A DNA stretch of 64,000 bases. It comes from Chitinophagaceae bacterium. Lineage in GTDB: Bacteria; Bacteroidota; Bacteroidia; Chitinophagales; Chitinophagaceae. This document shows positions 31,947-41,004 of this stretch, one piece after another. Every line of letters starts with the position of its first letter. The first letter of the stretch is position 1. A program made the position numbers and the translations under genes. Where the stretch lies: NCBI GenBank assembly GCA_028288585.1, contig JAQBNL010000084.1, positions 17,971-81,970 on the forward strand. Reading direction: 5' to 3'. The notes beneath the pieces were generated by a model. The model did not search any database, was not told the origin of the DNA, and saw nothing but the letters and a program-made list of their open reading frames with translations.

Positions 31947-33059
31947 TTAAAAGCCAAAAGGCTGCTCCGTTCTTTGGATTATACCGCCGCCAATTACATC
32001 ATCTCCTTCATAAAAAACTGCACTTTGGCCGGGAGCAATGCCCTTTACATCTTCATAAAAACGAACATTTATACCTTTTTCGTATGTATGCAGGGTTGAT
32101 AAAGCCCCTTTATCTTTATACCTGATCTTGGTTATCACGTCCATTCCATCTGTAATGCCATCATATTTTATCCAGTTAATACCGGAAACCTTCATTTCAT
32201 TTTTATTAAGATCATCTTCTCCTCCCAAAACAATGGTATTGCTTTCGGGGATAATTTCGGTTACAAATGCAGGTTTGCCCAGCGCAATATCCAGGCCTTT
32301 TCTTTGCCCGATAGTATAAAAAGGATAGCCTTTGTGGTTGCCTAATATCTTACCACTTTTATCAACAAAATATCCGCCTTCTACTTTTTCTTCAAGCCCT
32401 TCTACTTTTCTTTTTAAGAAACCGCGGTAGTCATTATCGGGCACAAAACAGATCTCGTAGCTCTCACTTTTTTTAGCCAATTCCGGATAGCCAAAATCAT
32501 GTGCCATTTGCCTGATGGCAGATTTACGATAAGTACCCAGCGGTAATAATGTTCTGCTCAACAGATCCTGTTGCAGGCCCCACAGCACATAGCTTTGGTC
32601 TTTGGTTTCATCAATTCCTTTTCTTATAAAATATCTCCCGTTTGTATGCTGATGAATTTGTGCATAGTGGCCCGTTGCAATAAAATCACAACCCAGTGCA
32701 TCGGCTCTTTTTAATAAAGCCCGCCACTTGATATGCGTGTTGCACATTACACATGGGTTAGGCGTGCGGCCCGCCATATATTCTTCTACAAAATTGTCAA
32801 TAACAAAATCACCAAACTCATCTCTTATATCCAAAATAAAATGGGGAAAGCCATGTTGTACTGCGGCAGCACGGGCATCATTAAAACTATCCAGGTTACA
32901 GCAACCGGTTTCTTTTTTTGATGTGCCGCCACTGGTTGCGTAATCCCATGTTTTCATGGTAATGCCAATTACCTCATACCCTTCGTGATGCAGCATAAGT
33001 GCTGCAACAGTACTGTCGATACCGCCGCTCATTGCCATTAAAACTTTTCCTTTACTCAT
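31947..33059 (-). CDS. mnmA: tRNA 2-thiouridine synthase MnmA
   Basis: The 370-residue enzyme adds sulphur to U34 of tRNAs for Lys, Glu and Gln. The N-terminal PP-loop AMSGGIDSTVA binds ATP. The catalytic Cys lies in NPCVMCN, with the second Cys in SYEICFVPD; the motif GHYAQ and DQSYVLWGL are also typical. The promoter TTTG-N19-TATCTTTG upstream overlaps an inverted repeat. The following lipoprotein gene is 33 bases downstream on the same strand. No oddities were seen. Confidence 0.97.
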   Translation of the reverse strand: MSKGKVLMAMSGGIDSTVAALMLHHEGYEVIGITMKTWDYATSGGTSKKETGCCNLDSFNDARAAAVQHGFPHFILDIRDEFGDFVIDNFVEEYMAGRTPNPCVMCNTHIKWRALLKRADALGCDFIATGHYAQIHQHTNGRYFIRKGIDETKDQSYVLWGLQQDLLSRTLLPLGTYRKSAIRQMAHDFGYPELAKKSESYEICFVPDNDYRGFLKRKVEGLEEKVEGGYFVDKSGKILGNHKGYPFYTIGQRKGLDIALGKPAFVTEIIPESNTIVLGGEDDLNKNEMKVSGINWIKYDGITDGMDVITKIRYKDKGALSTLHTYEKGINVRFYEDVKGIAPGQSAVFYEGDDVIGGGIIQRTEQPFGF

Positions 33060-33073
33060 AAAAATTTAATCTG

Positions 33074-33104
33074 CAAAGATAAGCTAATGCCGCTAAGGCA
33101 CAAA
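33074..33104 (-). promoter_or_regulatory. Promoter of mnmA
   Basis: On the minus strand TTTG (33104-33101) and TATCTTTG (33081-33074) are separated by 19 bases, an exact match to the consensus. The -33 box is part of the inverted repeat at 33090-33174. Confidence 0.8.
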
Positions 33105-33174
33105 GGCGCTAAGTAACACTAAGGATGCTGCATATTTTCTTTATGAATCTTCCTGCCTTAGTGCTTTTGTGGCA
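33090..33174. repeat. Inverted repeat with CGCTAAGGCACAAAGGC arm
   Basis: The left arm CGCTAAGGCACAAAGGC and the right arm CTTAGTGCTTTTGTGGC are imperfect inverse copies about 50 bases apart. The wording resembles a dispersed repeat family known from many Bacteroidota. The left arm supplies the -33 box of mnmA. Confidence 0.45.
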
Positions 33175-33181
33175 AAAAAAA

Positions 33182-34519
33182 CTATAACTTATCTTTTGCT
33201 ATCCAGCCTTCGATGTTATCCTTGTCCCTTATAAAATAAAAATCTTTAAATGCAGCCAGGATATTTATTTTATCACCTGCCACTAACATTTTTTTAGGCA
33301 GCCCTTCATAACCAGGTGTTGAAAGAAGTGCAAGTGTTTTTTTTATTGATATGCGTTTTATAGGCTTATTTACTGAAGTAATGGCAGCGCCTGCAACAAA
33401 TCCTTTTTTACCATCCGGTAAAATAACCCGGTAAAAATTTCCTGTACCGGCTTCCGGTCGCAGTAATGTATTTTCTTCAAGCGTTATAAAATTGGTAGTA
33501 ACCATCTGATCGAAAAAAAGCTTAACATTTTTTCCACTCCGCATCCATGTATTTAAAATATTTGGAGACACAGATAATTTTGCAGGCTCCCTGTAATCAT
33601 TCTTTACAAAATATAAGGGATCGATTGCAACGTTATTGTTCGTATAAATTCCAAAATGTAAATGCGATACTGTAAATTTTGCATTACCTGTATTCCCTGT
33701 CAATCCAAGAACATCGCCTGTTTTTACACGCTGGCCTTCTTTGGCAATTTGCGAATCAAGATGAGCATAATACAAACTGTAAGAAGCATTATCAGGCCGC
33801 ATAAAAATTACCTTTCCTCCCAATGCATTTTCATTTACTCTCGTTATAATACCGTTTACCGATGCTACTGCCTGTGAACATTTGGGAGCAAGGATATCAA
33901 TACCCTCATGTTTTCTTTCGCCATTATCCCTGCCGGTACCAAACAGGCTTATTATACTGCTTTTTACATTTTGCTGAATTGGAAATGAAAGAGAAGGACC
34001 AGCTGTTATAGTAAAAGTATATTCTCCCTTTTTTAATAATTCAGGTTGAATTCGTACAATAAAAGTTGTGTCTTCATTTACAGAATATTCTAAAGAAAAA
34101 TTAGTTGTATCTGCTGCTGATATAAACTTAGGTGTTCTATTTTCCGAGGCAGGATAAGGTTGCCACAGGTCAACATACATTGCAAAATTCTCTACAGTTT
34201 TTTTTGTTATAAAGATTTTTAATTTTTGCCCACGCCTTGCTTTAAAACGCAATCCAATTCCATTGGCACGGTCATCAGCAAAATAGCCTGTTTCGCTGTA
34301 GGGTAAAGAGATGTCTAAAGGATTACTAAGCGTTATAGCTGCTGCTTTTAGCCATGCCTCGCCTAATGCGGTTTCTTTTAAACCGGCATCTTTTATTTTC
34401 TTTTCGTATTCCTGGTGCGGCGTTTTTTTGCCGAATATTCCCGGCCCGGGAGAAGAGCAGGCATAGAGTAATAAAGAAAGTAAACAGAGAAAAAAGAAAG
34501 AGGAATTTTTATTTTGCAT
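33182..34519 (-). CDS. M23-family peptidase lipoprotein
   Basis: The ATG at 34519 (MQNKNSSFFFLCLLSLLLYAC) gives a lipoprotein signal with lipobox YAC (Cys21). Residues about 200-310 are the M23 (LytM) domain with HEGIDILAP (His, Asp) and the catalytic HLHFGIY, so the zinc site is complete. The C-terminal 130 residues contain two SH3-like segments (TLLRPEAGTGNFYRVILPDG; LLSTPGYEGLPKKM). It probably cuts peptidoglycan in the periplasm. It is read towards mnmA and is divergent from thyA. The 130-base gap before thyA includes the thyA promoter and a repeat copy. Confidence 0.88.
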   Translation of the reverse strand: MQNKNSSFFFLCLLSLLLYACSSPGPGIFGKKTPHQEYEKKIKDAGLKETALGEAWLKAAAITLSNPLDISLPYSETGYFADDRANGIGLRFKARRGQKLKIFITKKTVENFAMYVDLWQPYPASENRTPKFISAADTTNFSLEYSVNEDTTFIVRIQPELLKKGEYTFTITAGPSLSFPIQQNVKSSIISLFGTGRDNGERKHEGIDILAPKCSQAVASVNGIITRVNENALGGKVIFMRPDNASYSLYYAHLDSQIAKEGQRVKTGDVLGLTGNTGNAKFTVSHLHFGIYTNNNVAIDPLYFVKNDYREPAKLSVSPNILNTWMRSGKNVKLFFDQMVTTNFITLEENTLLRPEAGTGNFYRVILPDGKKGFVAGAAITSVNKPIKRISIKKTLALLSTPGYEGLPKKMLVAGDKINILAAFKDFYFIRDKDNIEGWIAKDKL

Positions 34520-34600
34520 AGGAATCAATTAGTCAAATTTACATCAGCTATTCAAAATGAAATCTTAATAAACAGTTTGATCTTCTATTTGCTTTCCCAT

Positions 34601-34633
34601 TAATCCTTTAATCCCGTAAATCCCAGTTCAGAC
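34601..34633. repeat. Dispersed repeat, copy B
   Basis: Reads, on the minus strand, GTCTGAACTGGGATTTACGG followed by GATTAAAGGATTAA, similar to the copies at 19391 and 44598. It lies upstream of thyA. Confidence 0.45.
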
Positions 34634-34653
34634 AGAATTATTATCTTGCATCC

Positions 34654-35448
34654 ATGCAGCAATATCTTCACCTATTAGAACATATTTTAAAGAATGGGAC
34701 TGATAAAAGTGACAGGACCGGCACAGGAACACGAAGTGTTTTTGGCTATCAAATGCGTTTTGATCTTGCTGAAGAGTTTCCTTTAGTCACCACAAAAAAA
34801 TTGCATCTTAAAAGTATTATTTACGAACTGCTTTGGTTCTTAAAAGGAGATACCAACATACAATATTTAAAAGAACATGGTGTGAGAATATGGGATGAAT
34901 GGGCAGATGAGAATGGCGACCTTGGCCCTGTTTACGGAAAGCAGTGGCGTAGTTGGGAAGGTGCAAATGGAAAAGTTGTTGATCAAATATCAGAACTGAT
35001 TCACCAAATAAAAACAAATCCGGATAGTCGCAGGCTAATTGTAAGCGCATGGAATGTTGCAGAGCTTCCGGAAATGAAATTGATGCCGTGTCATTGCCTG
35101 TTTCAATTCTATGTTGCCAATGGTAAATTAAGTTGCCAGCTTTATCAACGAAGTGCAGATGTATTTCTTGGAGTTCCATTTAATATTGCTTCCTATGCTT
35201 TACTTACTATAATGATAGCACAGGTTTGTGATTTGGAAGTGGGAGAATTTATTCATTCATTTGGCGATGTGCATTTATACAGCAACCATTTTGAGCAGGC
35301 AGAGTTGCAATTAACAAGAACACCTTTTGCATTGCCACAAATGAAGATAAATCCTTCAGTAAAAAATATATTTGATTTTAAGTTTGAGGATTTTGAATTG
35401 TTGAATTATGAAAGTCATCCACCGATAAAAGCCCCTGTGGCTGTTTAA
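34654..35448 (+). CDS. thyA: Thymidylate synthase
   Basis: The 264-residue enzyme methylates dUMP using methylenetetrahydrofolate. It has [11 protein letters not shown] for the phosphate site, [12 protein letters not shown], the catalytic Cys146 in [29 protein letters not shown] and the C-terminal [10 protein letters not shown]. The gene is followed two bases later by folA, the pair supplying dTMP and recycling folate. A TATCTTGC box lies just upstream. Nothing unusual was seen. Confidence 0.98.
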   Translation: MQQYLHLLEHILKNGTDKSDRTGTGTRSVFGYQMRFDLAEEFPLVTTKKLHLKSIIYELLWFLKGDTNIQYLKEHGVRIWDEWADENGDLGPVYGKQWRSWEGANGKVVDQISELIHQIKTNPDSRRLIVSAWNVAELPEMKLMPCHCLFQFYVANGKLSCQLYQRSADVFLGVPFNIASYALLTIMIAQVCDLEVGEFIHSFGDVHLYSNHFEQAELQLTRTPFALPQMKINPSVKNIFDFKFEDFELLNYESHPPIKAPVAV

Positions 35449-35450
35449 TT

Positions 35451-35945
35451 ATGGTTATATCACATCTTGTTGCAGCTTCAGAAAATAATGTTATCGGTAA
35501 GAATAACCAGTTGCCATGGAATTTGCCAAACGATTTTAAATTTTTTAAAAATAAAACCTGGGGAATGCCGGTTGTTATGGGGCGTAAGACCTATGAGTCA
35601 ATGGAAAAAGAGTTGAAAGGAAGAATAAATATTGTTGTTACCACAAATAAAGAATGGAAAAGAGAAAATGTAATTGTCGTTTCTTCAATAGAAGAAGGAA
35701 TTAATAAAGCAGAAGAAACAGATTGTAAGGAAATTTTTATTATTGGTGGAGGAGAGATATTTAAACAATCGATGGACATAGCAAACCGCCTCTATATAAC
35801 CCGGGTGCATGCTACAGTTGATGGGGATACTTTTTATCCTTCTATTGATAAGAGTAAATGGAAATTAATCTCTGAAGATCCGCATCCGGCGGATGAAAAA
35901 CACCAGTTTGCATATACCTTTCAGCTTTGGGAAAAAAACAGTTAA
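35451..35945 (+). CDS. folA: Dihydrofolate reductase
   Basis: The 164-residue enzyme reduces dihydrofolate made by ThyA. It has the typical VAASENNVIGKNNQLPWNLP, with the acidic residue expected in the DFKFFKNKT region, GRKTYESM, FIIGGGEIFKQ and the C-terminal FAYTFQLWEKN. The start is two bases after thyA. Its stop codon overlaps the start of the methyltransferase gene (TAATG), so the three genes form one operon. Confidence 0.97.
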   Translation: MVISHLVAASENNVIGKNNQLPWNLPNDFKFFKNKTWGMPVVMGRKTYESMEKELKGRINIVVTTNKEWKRENVIVVSSIEEGINKAEETDCKEIFIIGGGEIFKQSMDIANRLYITRVHATVDGDTFYPSIDKSKWKLISEDPHPADEKHQFAYTFQLWEKNS

Positions 35946-36742
35946 TGTATACCCGCTTTCAATTAGCTAAAAAATATCTTCATTATTATTTAACTGCTTC
36001 TAATGGCAAAGGCCACGGCGTTCATTCTCCTTTTGTTTTTGATTTTATAAAAAACGTTTTAAATGATAAAAAGGATGATGACTCTTATGATTCCATTGAA
36101 AAATTAAGAGAAGAATTATTGCATGACAAAAGAATTATCGAAGTGGAAGATTATGGTGCGGGCTCTGCAGTAATGCCTCTCAACAAAAGAGTGATAAAAG
36201 ACATTGCAGATTCTTCTCTAAAGACAAAAAAATTTGCACAGTTATTATTCAGGATAGCTCAATACTATAAATCGCAAACTATTGTTGAGTTAGGTACGTC
36301 CTTAGGTATTACAACTCTTTATCTTGGGGCTGCCAATAAAACTTCAGAAGTATTTACGCTGGAAGGCTCTAAAAATGTGGCAGCCGTTGCACAATCTAAT
36401 TTTCAGAAACCGGGCTTGCAAAATATAAAATTATTGCAGGGAAACTTTGATGATACATTGCCTGCTCTTTTATCGCAGATTCAAAAGGTTGATCTTGCTT
36501 TTGTAGATGGAAACCACAGGAAGCTCCCAACTCTCAATTACTTTGATCAACTAATCAACAAATCAACCGAATCAACTATTTTAATTTTTGACGATATTCA
36601 CTGGAGCGCCGAAATGGAAGCCGCATGGAAACAAATTCAGCAACATCCTGCCGTAACATTAACTATCGATCTTTTCTTTATTGGTCTTGTGTTTTTTAGA
36701 AAAGATTTTAAGGCAAAGCAACATTTTGTTATCAGGTTTTAA
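35945..36742 (+). CDS. Class I SAM-dependent methyltransferase
   Basis: The ATG at 35945 (MYTRFQLAKKYLHYYL) overlaps the folA stop, so it is preferred over the frame starting 18 bases earlier. The 265-residue protein has motif I VELGTSLGITTLYLG, the acidic VFTLEG, then LLQGNFDD and VDLAFVDGNHR, in the order of the O-methyltransferase-like group. The N-terminal region (SNGKGHGVHSPFVFDFI) is shared with other members in this phylum. The substrate is unknown. It is the third gene of the thyA-folA operon. Confidence 0.82.
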   Translation: MYTRFQLAKKYLHYYLTASNGKGHGVHSPFVFDFIKNVLNDKKDDDSYDSIEKLREELLHDKRIIEVEDYGAGSAVMPLNKRVIKDIADSSLKTKKFAQLLFRIAQYYKSQTIVELGTSLGITTLYLGAANKTSEVFTLEGSKNVAAVAQSNFQKPGLQNIKLLQGNFDDTLPALLSQIQKVDLAFVDGNHRKLPTLNYFDQLINKSTESTILIFDDIHWSAEMEAAWKQIQQHPAVTLTIDLFFIGLVFFRKDFKAKQHFVIRF

Positions 36743-36775
36743 ATTTTCAATATCTTACGGCCATATTTGTATGCT

Positions 36776-37900
36776 ATGATAATCGGTGTTTTAAAAGAAC
36801 CATCACCTGAAACAAGAGTCTCCTTATTGCCTGAGCATTTAGCTACGCTTAAAAAATGGAATGTTGATGCGGTTGTTGAAACCAATGCAGGAATAACTGC
36901 CTTTGTCACAAATGAAAAGTACACTGAGGCAGGCGCAAAGGTTGTAAGCCGCGAAGAAGTTTTACAAACGGCAGACATAATTTTATCCATTAATATTTTT
37001 CCTGAAGCCCAAACTTCTAACCTAAAATCAAAGGTTCTTCTTGGTAATTACCAGGCGTTGTTTAATGCAGCTCTTATAAAAGACTGGAGTGATAAGGGGA
37101 TTACAGTGTTCAGCATTGATATGATACCAAGAACAACCAGGGCACAAAGTATGGATGTACTAAGCAGCCAGGCAAATATTGCAGGGTATAAAGCGGTATT
37201 GCTTGCTGCTAATTTATTTCCGAAATATTTTCCAATGTTCATGACTGCTGCCGGGAGTATTCCGCCTGCAAAAATTTTAATATTAGGAGCAGGTGTGGCA
37301 GGTTTGCAGGCAATTGCAACGGCCAAAAGATTAGGAGCTGTTGTAGAAGTATTTGATACAAGGCCTGCCGTTAAAGAAGAAGTGATGAGTCTTGGGGCAA
37401 AGTTTGTAGAAGTAGAAGGTGCCGCTGATGCAAGCAAGGCCGGTGGATATGCGGTTGAGCAATCAGAGGAATTTTTACAAAAACAAAAAGCAAAAATTGC
37501 AGAGAGTGTTGCCAAGGCTGATATTGTAATTACCACAGCGCAGATACCGGGTAAGAAAGCGCCTGTATTAATTACAACCCAAATGATGGAGAACATGAAA
37601 AATGGTTCGGTAATAGTTGATCTGGCAGCTTCTACAGGCGGTAATACAGAGCTTACAAAAAACGCAGAAAATTTTTCTCACAATGGAGTAACTATTGTTG
37701 GTAATTCTAATTTGCCATCGACTATGCCTTTTGATGCCAGTAAATTATATGGAAAGAATATTTTAAACTTTTTACAATTGATAATTGATAAAGAAGGAAA
37801 AATAAATTTGAATTTTGAAGATGACCTGGTGAAAGGCACCTGTATTGCTCATGATGGTAAAATAATCAATGAAAGGGTTCAAAGTCTGGTAGCCTCCTAA
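36776..37900 (+). CDS. pntAA: NAD(P) transhydrogenase alpha subunit, part 1
   Basis: The ATG at 36776 (MIIGVLKEPSPETRVSL) is preferred over the TTG upstream. The 374-residue protein is the NAD(H)-binding domain I of the proton-translocating transhydrogenase, with LGAGVAGLQAIATAKRLGA for NAD binding, VEVFDTRPAVKEEV and TTAQIPGKKAP. It works with PntAB and PntB in the membrane to transfer hydride between NADH and NADP. The last two codons and the stop lie in the left end of a 156-base inverted-repeat element that separates it from pntAB, which is unusual within a complex operon. Confidence 0.95.
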   Translation: MIIGVLKEPSPETRVSLLPEHLATLKKWNVDAVVETNAGITAFVTNEKYTEAGAKVVSREEVLQTADIILSINIFPEAQTSNLKSKVLLGNYQALFNAALIKDWSDKGITVFSIDMIPRTTRAQSMDVLSSQANIAGYKAVLLAANLFPKYFPMFMTAAGSIPPAKILILGAGVAGLQAIATAKRLGAVVEVFDTRPAVKEEVMSLGAKFVEVEGAADASKAGGYAVEQSEEFLQKQKAKIAESVAKADIVITTAQIPGKKAPVLITTQMMENMKNGSVIVDLAASTGGNTELTKNAENFSHNGVTIVGNSNLPSTMPFDASKLYGKNILNFLQLIIDKEGKINLNFEDDLVKGTCIAHDGKIINERVQSLVAS

Positions 37901-38047
37901 ATCCCCCGGAGGGGGACTTTGAAAGGCAATAATACTTTGAAGTTTTTTATAGAAACAATAATGTTGAATAAAATAATGCATCTTAAATTATTTAAAAAGC
38001 TTCGGAAATCCCGATAAACCGGGATTTGGAGGGGCATTAGAGGAGGC
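37892..38047. repeat. MITE-like element inside the pnt operon
   Basis: The left end GCCTCCTAAAT (37892-37902) and the right end ATTAGAGGAGGC (38036-38047) are imperfect inverted repeats enclosing 156 bases without a gene. The inside includes CCCCCGGAGGGGG (37904-37916) and the palindrome AAATCCCG...CGGGATTT (38006-38027). The left end encodes the last residues and stop of pntAA; the right end carries AGGAGG (38041-38046), eight bases before the pntAB start. A related fragment is at 43376-43405. Confidence 0.5.
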
Positions 38048-38054
38048 TTAATTT

Positions 38055-38369
38055 ATGCAAAACGTTCTTCAATGGATAACTAATAATCAGCAGATAATAT
38101 ACATTGTTATACTGATGATATTTGTTGGGATAGAAGTGATAGGCAGGGTGCCAAGTGTATTGCATACACCACTTATGAGCGGGGCCAATGCCATTCATGG
38201 TGTAGTTATTATCGGTGCTATTATCGTTATGGGCAAAGCGGAAGGAGATAATTATTTAGCATTAATACTGGGTTTTCTTGCAGTGATATTGGGAACATTA
38301 AATGTTGTAGGCGGGTTTGTGGTTACCGACCGTATGCTGGAAATGTTTAAAGCAAAAAAGAAGAAATAA
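38055..38369 (+). CDS. pntAB: NAD(P) transhydrogenase alpha subunit, part 2
   Basis: The 104-residue protein is the small membrane part of the alpha subunit, with three hydrophobic helices: IIYIVILMIFVGIEVIG, ANAIHGVVIIGAIIVMG and LALILGFLAVILGTLNVVGG. It follows the family pattern (PLMSGANAIHG). AGGAGG in the repeat upstream lies eight bases before its start. The beta subunit gene starts one base after its stop. Confidence 0.95.
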   Translation: MQNVLQWITNNQQIIYIVILMIFVGIEVIGRVPSVLHTPLMSGANAIHGVVIIGAIIVMGKAEGDNYLALILGFLAVILGTLNVVGGFVVTDRMLEMFKAKKKK

Positions 38370-38370
38370 T

Positions 38371-39801
38371 ATGGGATTGAATCTGTTGACGATATGCTAC
38401 CTGGTTGCTTCGGTAACTTTTATTTTAGGCCTTAAGATGTTGTCTAATCCTGTTTCTGCAAGAAGAGGAAATTTAATTGCAGCAGCAGGAATGCTGGTTG
38501 CAATTATCGGAACAATATTCCTATATCGCAATACCGAAACAGGTGAGCATCTTCATAATTACGCATGGATATTTGGAGGGCTGGCGATTGGCGGAATTAT
38601 AGGTACAATGGCTGCACGCAAAGTGAAAATGACGGCCATGCCGGAGATGGTGAGTTTGTTTAATGGAATGGGCGGCGCATGTGCTGCATTGATTTCGTTG
38701 GTGGAGTTCAATCATCTTTCCAAAGAACTTTCTCTTAATAACAGCAGTGAATTTGTAAGTAGTATTCAACCCACAGTATTAATTATCGTGTTAGGACTTA
38801 TCATTGGCTCTGTATCTTTTGCAGGCAGTATGATAGCATGGGGAAAATTAAACGGCAAGGTGAAAGACTTTAGTTTCACCGGTCAGAATATTCTTAATCT
38901 TATAATTTTAGCTGTTGCGCTTGGCGCCGGGGCATATCTTGTAATTCATCCTGCACATAGTTTTTTGTTATATGGAATTCTCGCCTTGGCATTGATGTAC
39001 GGGGTATTGTTTGTAATGCCGATCGGTGGCGCTGATATGCCGGTGGTGATCTCTCTTTTAAATTCTTTTACAGGAGTTGCCGCTGCATGCGGTGGATTTT
39101 TGTATGACAATAAAGTAATGCTTACCGGTGGAATTTTAGTTGGAGCTGCGGGAACATTGCTTACTATTTTAATGTGCAAGGCAATGAACAGGAGTCTTAT
39201 AAATGTATTGGTTGGCTCATTCGGCGGAAGCAGTTCTTCTGCAGCAACTACCGGCGGAAAAGACCAGGGGCATTACAAAGAAATTTCTTTGAACGATGCT
39301 GCAACAATAATGAGCTATGCAAATAAAGTAATGATAGTTCCCGGCTACGGGTTGGCTGTAGCCCAGGCGCAACATGCCTGTCATGAGCTTGAAAAAGTTT
39401 TAACTGAAAAAGGAGTTGAAGTAAATTATGCTATTCACCCCGTGGCAGGAAGAATGCCGGGACATATGAATGTATTGCTTGCAGAGGCTGATGTGAGTTA
39501 TGAAAAACTGGAAGAAATGGAACAGGCCAATGAGGAATTTAAAACTACGGATGTTGTTTTGATATTGGGAGCAAATGATGTGGTAAATCCTGCTGCTAAA
39601 AATGATCCTGCTTCTCCCATATATGGCATGCCTATTTTAGAAGTGGAATTAGCAAAGAATATAATAGTGAATAAGCGAAGCATGAAACCCGGTTATGCCG
39701 GGATAGAAAACGATCTTTTCTTCCAGCCAAAAACATCTATGTTATTTGGTGATGCAAAAAAAGTTTTGCAGGACCTGTTGGCTGAGATAAAGAATGTGTA
39801 A
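38371..39801 (+). CDS. pntB: NAD(P) transhydrogenase beta subunit
   Basis: The ATG at 38371 (MGLNLLTICYLVAS) gives 476 residues. The N-terminal 260 residues hold eight or nine hydrophobic helices of the proton channel (domain II). After a Ser/Thr-rich linker (GSFGGSSSSAATTGG), residues from about 295 form the NADP-binding domain III with VPGYGLAVAQAQHA, HPVAGRMPGHMNVLLAEA and GANDVVNPAA. A good hairpin terminator follows at 39808. Confidence 0.97.
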   Translation: MGLNLLTICYLVASVTFILGLKMLSNPVSARRGNLIAAAGMLVAIIGTIFLYRNTETGEHLHNYAWIFGGLAIGGIIGTMAARKVKMTAMPEMVSLFNGMGGACAALISLVEFNHLSKELSLNNSSEFVSSIQPTVLIIVLGLIIGSVSFAGSMIAWGKLNGKVKDFSFTGQNILNLIILAVALGAGAYLVIHPAHSFLLYGILALALMYGVLFVMPIGGADMPVVISLLNSFTGVAAACGGFLYDNKVMLTGGILVGAAGTLLTILMCKAMNRSLINVLVGSFGGSSSSAATTGGKDQGHYKEISLNDAATIMSYANKVMIVPGYGLAVAQAQHACHELEKVLTEKGVEVNYAIHPVAGRMPGHMNVLLAEADVSYEKLEEMEQANEEFKTTDVVLILGANDVVNPAAKNDPASPIYGMPILEVELAKNIIVNKRSMKPGYAGIENDLFFQPKTSMLFGDAKKVLQDLLAEIKNV

Positions 39802-39807
39802 ATAAAA

Positions 39808-39830
39808 AACCCTTCCGGTTTGGAAGGGTT
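39808..39830. terminator. Terminator after pntB
   Basis: AACCCTTCC (39808-39816) and GGAAGGGTT (39822-39830) form a 9-base stem with a 5-base loop. It probably serves pntB and the convergent DUF1573 gene. Confidence 0.85.
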
Positions 39831-39851
39831 ATATAATTAAAAGCTTTTATC

Positions 39852-40397
39852 TTATTTCTTTACTACACTTTTTTCTACAACCTTCTTACCTTTTTTTGTT
39901 TTTACTTTAGAAGTACCGGCATCTGTTTTAGTTTCTGTTTTTACTTTGTCATCTTTCACTTTTACAGTTGTAATCTCGTCAGTTTTTTTATTTGTAGCTG
40001 CCCATGTATCATAAGCGGCTGGCTCTAAAACCTCACCTGCAAGATTTATCTGCTTTATTTCATCAACACCGGCAAACTTTACGGTTAGTGTTTTATGGAT
40101 TCCGCCAAGGGCAACTGCATTGTAAGTTGCTTTAATATAACCTGTTTTACCCGGCGCTATCGGCGCTTTTGTATAATCTGAAATAGTACAGCCACATGTT
40201 GGGTTAGCCTGTTCAATAATTAAAGGCTCTGTTCCAATATTAGTTACGATAAAGGTTGCAGTGGCAGGAACGCTTTGTTTTATTTTCCCAAAGTCATACG
40301 TGTCTGTGCTTAATTTAGCTACATCAGCTGCTTTTTTCTGCGCAAAAACTGCAGTGGCAAAAGTAAAAGCCATCAAAGAGAATAATAATTTTTTCAT
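39852..40397 (-). CDS. DUF1573 protein with Lys-rich tail
   Basis: The 181-residue protein has a signal peptide (MKKLLFSLMAFTFATAVFAQ) and one DUF1573 domain (residues about 28-125), an Ig-like fold in which FIVTNIGTEPLIIEQANPTCGCT holds the conserved CGC pattern. The last 60 residues are rich in Lys, Thr and Val (TEITTVKVKDDKVKTETK in part) and likely unstructured. Such proteins are exported to the periplasm; their role is unknown. It is the second of a tandem pair with the gene at 40425, 27 bases apart. Confidence 0.87.
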   Translation of the reverse strand: MKKLLFSLMAFTFATAVFAQKKAADVAKLSTDTYDFGKIKQSVPATATFIVTNIGTEPLIIEQANPTCGCTISDYTKAPIAPGKTGYIKATYNAVALGGIHKTLTVKFAGVDEIKQINLAGEVLEPAAYDTWAATNKKTDEITTVKVKDDKVKTETKTDAGTSKVKTKKGKKVVEKSVVKK

Positions 40398-40424
40398 TTT
40401 AAGAGGAGTTTTATAGTTTATTTA

Positions 40425-40892
40425 TTATTGATTTTTTAAAAAGCCTAATCCGGAATTTTCAGGGGCAGATGTTGTTGGTGTTTTCCAAACCTCGCCCTTT
40501 ATAGTGACTTGTTTATTTTGTGTTCCGTTGTATGTGATGGTAATAAATTTTGTAAAAGGTCCGTCATTGGCAGCATTATACCCCACATTTATTTTAGCAG
40601 TTGCTCCTGCAGGCACGGGCTCTTTACTCCACTCCGGTGTTGTACAACCGCAGCTTGCCTGTACATTATCTAAAACCAGGGGCGTTGTGCCCGTATTGGT
40701 AAATGTAAAAACATGGGTTACAGGTTTGCCCTGCGGAATTTTGCCAAAATCATATTCAGTTTCTTTTAAAGAAATTACTTCAGGAATTGTTGAAGTTGTT
40801 TTATCTTCCTTAAAGGGAACAGTAACATTTGTTTGTGCACCCGCAACATAAGTGAAGGCCAGGGCGCAAATAAGAGTGAATATTTTTTTCAT
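40425..40892 (-). CDS. DUF1573 domain protein
   Basis: The 155-residue protein has a signal peptide (MKKIFTLICALAFTYVAGAQ) and one DUF1573 domain with FTFTNTGTTPLVLDNVQASC and CGCTTPEW. It is a paralogue of the downstream protein but lacks its Lys-rich tail. The pair is transcribed together from a promoter just upstream (TTTG-N21-TATCTTTG). The function of DUF1573 is not known. Confidence 0.88.
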   Translation of the reverse strand: MKKIFTLICALAFTYVAGAQTNVTVPFKEDKTTSTIPEVISLKETEYDFGKIPQGKPVTHVFTFTNTGTTPLVLDNVQASCGCTTPEWSKEPVPAGATAKINVGYNAANDGPFTKFITITYNGTQNKQVTIKGEVWKTPTTSAPENSGLGFLKNQ

Positions 40893-40912
40893 TACCTGAT
40901 AAATACGAATTT

Positions 40913-40945
40913 CAAAGATACAAAAACGAATTTAATGACTTCAAA
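40913..40945 (-). promoter_or_regulatory. Promoter of the DUF1573 pair
   Basis: On the minus strand TTTG (40945-40942) and TATCTTTG (40920-40913) are separated by 21 bases, 20 bases before the start at 40892. Confidence 0.65.
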
Positions 40946-41004
40946 TTGTGGACAGGTTACCAGATTTTTAACAATCATCACCCATAATTAATATTTTTGC
41001 CACT

